7,531 nt of DNA from Ruminococcus sp. UBA4321 (GTDB lineage Bacteria; Bacillota; Clostridia; Oscillospirales; Ruminococcaceae): positions 1 through 7,531 of the forward strand of contig DGUB01000137.1 of NCBI GenBank assembly GCA_002393815.1. Direction: 5' to 3'. The notes beneath the pieces are model-generated. The model was not told the origin of the DNA, did no database searches, and worked only from the letters and a program-made list of their open reading frames with translations. Below are positions 5,494-7,531 of this stretch, piece by piece. The first letter of the stretch is position 1. Every line of letters starts with the position of its first letter. The position numbers and the translations under genes were made by a program.

Positions 5494-5522
5494 ATTATAG
5501 CATATTTTCACCGGCATGTCAA
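5494..5522 (-). promoter_or_regulatory. Consensus vegetative sigma promoter with extended -10
   Basis: TTGACA (5522-5517) and TATAAT (5499-5494) are both perfect hexamers separated by 17 bp, with the TG of an extended -10 at 5502-5501. It drives the DHH gene and, with no terminator seen before 1307, probably the five frames beyond it. Strength this close to consensus suggests that control is exerted after initiation or by a repressor, for example at the leader. Confidence 0.93.
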
Positions 5523-5540
5523 GGAAGATTCCGGGAAATT

Positions 5541-6092
5541 TCAGACTTTTCTGCCGGTGATTCTGGGCTTGAGCATCCGGGAATAGAGTTCGCAGAGTCC
5601 GTCAAGGGAAGTATCATACATGAGGAAAAACGGATTGAGCAGAATCAGCATGATTTTTCCTGCATGTCTGCCGTATTTCTGGAGTTCTTCGAGCAGTTCC
5701 TGCATTCCGAACAGGTAGGTGTTCAGATAGAAATAGAGTATCATGCTTCCGTTGAACAGGAGCAGTTTCAGGAGCAGCTGTGCAGGTTTGGAGGGGATTT
5801 TTTTCAGGTAGTACCGGACAAGCGGAAAACTGCCGAAAAACAGGATAAAAATCAGCGCGGCTTCTTTATCGTAAGTCACAAAAAGGGAAAGCAGTCCGAC
5901 GGCGATATAAGTCACCCATGCCCACTGAATGCTGACTTCCATCACGACGATTAATAACAGTACGCCTGCAATCATGGGCAGAACCAGATAGAGCAGGGGA
6001 AAGACTCCTGTCAGGAACATGCTCACCAGGCAGAAGGCGGAAACAATTCCGCCGAGTGCCACTCTGTAGCTCAGATTCTGCTGATTCTGCAT
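5541..6092 (-). CDS. Multi-pass membrane protein of unknown function
   Basis: This encodes 183 residues, mostly hydrophobic, with about five or six membrane segments: near residues 10-30, 31-52, 55-72, 76-93, 103-126 and 141-156. Recognisable features are GGIVSAFCLVSMFLTGVFPLLYLVLP at the start, VTYDKEAALIFILFFGSFPLVRYYLKKI in the middle, and a charged cytoplasmic-looking tail ending KPRITGRKV. The G-V-x-A...P-pattern near the N-terminus recalls small-molecule (ECF S-component-like) membrane proteins, but this is only a resemblance and I give no function. The ATG overlaps the TAA of luxS by one base (TAATG), so translation is coupled to luxS. No clear Shine-Dalgarno sequence precedes it. No hairpin-plus-U-run terminator follows before the next promoter begins 18 nt downstream. 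Confidence 0.8.
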   Translation of the reverse strand: MQNQQNLSYRVALGGIVSAFCLVSMFLTGVFPLLYLVLPMIAGVLLLIVVMEVSIQWAWVTYIAVGLLSLFVTYDKEAALIFILFFGSFPLVRYYLKKIPSKPAQLLLKLLLFNGSMILYFYLNTYLFGMQELLEELQKYGRHAGKIMLILLNPFFLMYDTSLDGLCELYSRMLKPRITGRKV

Positions 6093-6562
6093 TATGCTGT
6101 CGGATAGACGAGTTTTTCGGGAGTCCAGTCTTTGAGGACTTCAATCATATCAGAGGCGATTTTTTTCGCGTCCGGAATGTCATGGAGCAGATACTGACCG
6201 CATTCGATACGTTTTCCGCCGGGCATTTCGCCTTCAAAGTCGCGGATGAAAACCATGCAGTCCTGTACCAGCTTGATAGCCGTTTCTGCCGGAACGTCGT
6301 CGCGTGTCAGGAAGTAGAAGCCCGTCTGACAGCCCATAGGTCCCACATAGATGATACTGTCTGTATAGGCACTGTTCCGCATGTAAGTTGCCATCAGGTG
6401 TTCTATTGTATGCGCACCGGCAGGGGAAATATAATCATTTTCCGGATTATTGGGCTTTTTCATGCGTACATCATAGGTGATAACGTCGCCGTCTTTTCGG
6501 GAAGTATACATGCCCTTGTCCAGAATATCGTGATTCACAGAAAAACTTGCAATTCTTTTCAT
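6092..6562 (-). CDS. luxS: S-ribosylhomocysteine lyase LuxS
   Basis: This encodes 156 residues, normal for the family. It splits S-ribosylhomocysteine into homocysteine and DPD, the precursor of autoinducer-2, in the activated-methyl cycle; cytoplasmic, usually a homodimer. The metal-binding motif HTIEH is at residues 51-55 (His51, His55, with catalytic Glu54), the third metal ligand is Cys121 in RIECGQYLLHD, and the catalytic Cys78 is in GPMGCQTGFY. The N-terminal SFSVNHDILDKGMY supplies the usual substrate-binding His11. All key residues are present, so the enzyme should be active. Its ATG overlaps the stop of the DUF4926-like gene by 4 nt (ATGA), with GGAG 11 nt upstream inside that gene. 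No methylthioadenosine/SAH nucleosidase gene is in view, so the preceding step must be encoded elsewhere. Confidence 0.97.
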   Translation of the reverse strand: MKRIASFSVNHDILDKGMYTSRKDGDVITYDVRMKKPNNPENDYISPAGAHTIEHLMATYMRNSAYTDSIIYVGPMGCQTGFYFLTRDDVPAETAIKLVQDCMVFIRDFEGEMPGGKRIECGQYLLHDIPDAKKIASDMIEVLKDWTPEKLVYPTA

Positions 6563-6753
6563 AAATCTTTCAGCTCCAAATCTTTTATATAAAATGTCTG
6601 TAATGCGTAAGTAATGCCGTTTTCGTCGCAGAATTCGACTTCACAGCATTTGTCGTCATAGATTTCAAGAACCGTTCCCGTGTCACCTTTGTGAATACCG
6701 ATATTGCTGTAATCCTCATTGGTGACACGGACAATGTCAAACAGTTTAAACAT
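6559..6753 (-). CDS. Small DUF4926-like protein
   Basis: This encodes 64 residues: MFKLFDIVRVTNEDYSNIGIHKGDTGTVLEIYDDKCCEVEFCDENGITYALQTFYIKDLE. The pattern (a strand ending DxVR, then GDxGTVxEIY, then EVEFxDENGxTYAL) fits the DUF4926 family, a small beta-barrel of SH3/KOW-like shape whose function is not known. It is acidic and has no signal peptide. The start overlaps the last codons of purB by 8 nt and its stop overlaps the luxS start by 4 nt. Such tight packing between two metabolic genes argues that it is expressed and real despite its size. Confidence 0.8.
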   Translation of the reverse strand: MFKLFDIVRVTNEDYSNIGIHKGDTGTVLEIYDDKCCEVEFCDENGITYALQTFYIKDLELKDL

Positions 6754-7531
6754 TGATTTCGGCTTTATCGTCAGAAACGCCGTTTTCGTCCAGAACAGGC
6801 TGCACGCAGTTCTGAATAAACTCTTCTACCTGCTGAGGGCATCTGCCGATAAAGTTTTCCGGCTTCATGATGTTGTCCATTTCTTCCTTTGTGATTTTGA
6901 ACATGGGTTCAGCAAGGATTAATTCACAGAGGTTGTTGTCAAGACCTTCCTGCTTGACGCGCTTTCCGGCTTCCATGGAAAGCTGACGGATTTTTTCATG
7001 AAGTTCCTGACGGTTTCCGCCTTTTTCAACAGCGTCCATCATGATATTTTCGGTTGCCATGAAAGGCAGTTCCGCCATGACGCGCCGTGTGATAATCTTG
7101 TCATAAACGACAAGACCGTTTTCCGGGTCGGTGACATTCAGCATAATATTCAGGATAGCATCCACGCCGAGGAAAGCTTCTGCCACAGAGATTCTCTTGT
7201 TGGCGGAATCGTCCAGAGTTCTTTCAAACCACTGTGTTCCGGCGGTGAATGCCGGATTCAGAACATCACACATCACATATCTTGCGAGAGAAGTAATTCT
7301 TTCATCGCGCATGGGGTTTCTCTTGTAAGCCATAGCGGAAGAACCTATCTGGGTCTTCTCGAAAGGCTCTTCTATCTCCTTGAAAGACTGGAGAAGTCTG
7401 ATATCGTTGCCGAACTTCATGGCACTCTGTGCGATGGCAGCCATTACCTGACAAACTGCAAAGTCAACTTTTCTCGAATAGGTCTGACCCGATACAGGAA
7501 CGACTGCGTCAAAGCCCATTTCCTCAGCGAT
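6746..7531 (-). CDS. purB: Adenylosuccinate lyase, 5' part cut by window edge
   Basis: The last 261 residues are visible, beginning IAEEMGFDAVVPVSGQTYSRK. The enzyme releases fumarate from SAICAR and from adenylosuccinate in purine synthesis; cytoplasmic tetramer. The fumarase/aspartase superfamily signature is GSSAMAYKRNPMRDE, containing the flexible loop with the catalytic Ser. Further conserved parts are WFERTLDDSANKR and ELPFMATENIMMDAV. These follow the clade that includes the human enzyme (KRNPMR.ER, QWFERTLDDSANRR, LPFMATENI) rather than the short Bacillus type. About 210 N-terminal residues would lie beyond the window. The TAA overlaps the start of the DUF4926-like gene by 8 nt, so purB heads this four-gene unit as far as can be seen. 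The C-terminus (NGVSDDKAEINV) is a short variable tail. Confidence 0.96.
   Translation of the reverse strand: MAEEMGFDAVVPVSGQTYSRKVDFAVCQVMAAIAQSAMKFGNDIRLLQSFKEIEEPFEKTQIGSSAMAYKRNPMRDERITSLARYVMCDVLNPAFTAGTQWFERTLDDSANKRISVAEAFLGVDAILNIMLNVTDPENGLVVYDKIITRRVMAELPFMATENIMMDAVEKGGNRQELHEKIRQLSMEAGKRVKQEGLDNNLCELILAEPMFKITKEEMDNIMKPENFIGRCPQQVEEFIQNCVQPVLDENGVSDDKAEINV

Noticed and set aside
5229..5954. 241-codon plus-strand frame
   Set aside because: It runs antisense across the DHH start, the promoter and the membrane-protein gene. No domain is seen.

Overview
The window looks like a stretch of chromosome from an anaerobic Gram-positive gut or rumen bacterium of the Clostridia, most like Ruminococcus/Oscillospiraceae. 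This is inferred from strong AGGAGG-type ribosome binding sites, a consensus vegetative promoter, a cytoplasmic-type GH43 hemicellulase, luxS, and an adenylosuccinate lyase of the clade that includes the human enzyme. The species cannot be fixed from the sequence. Every gene I can support lies on the minus strand, so transcription runs from high to low coordinates. The long plus-strand reading frames are antisense shadows.

Right part (7531 to 5541), in transcription order: the 3' two-thirds of purB (cut by the window edge), a small DUF4926-like protein, luxS, and a multi-pass membrane protein of unknown function. Their junctions overlap by 8, 4 and 1 nt, which indicates a tightly coupled operon. 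I see no terminator after it.

Middle and left part (5522 to 1272): a textbook promoter (TTGACA, 17 bp, extended -10 TG-C-TATAAT) starts a second unit. Its predicted transcript begins with a perfect 9-bp stem-loop, and the loop is complementary to the Shine-Dalgarno sequence of the first gene, so the leader could fold into an H-type pseudoknot that hides the ribosome site. The unit then reads: DHH-family phosphoesterase, XRE-type repressor, ImmA/IrrE-type zinc peptidase, PemK/MazF-family toxin-like protein, TerD-domain protein, AIM24-family protein, and an intrinsic terminator at 1282-1307. Gaps are 7 to 49 nt. The peptidase frame carries an in-frame TGA at codon 14, in a position where I would expect Trp, so it is broken or needs readthrough; the part from 3856 downward, including HEXXH, is still open. 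The TerD protein has five tandem 10-residue repeats (30 bp each) ahead of its domain.

Far left (1280 to 1): a roughly 180-nt AT-rich intergenic region with short dyads and a tandem 10-bp repeat, then the first 366 codons of a GH43 glycosidase that runs off the left edge.

The most interesting parts are the candidate regulatory leader of the DHH gene, the co-directional DHH/XRE/ImmA/PemK/TerD/AIM24 unit (which resembles a stress-response or toxin-antitoxin-like module), and the interrupted peptidase. purB, luxS and GH43 are ordinary metabolic genes.
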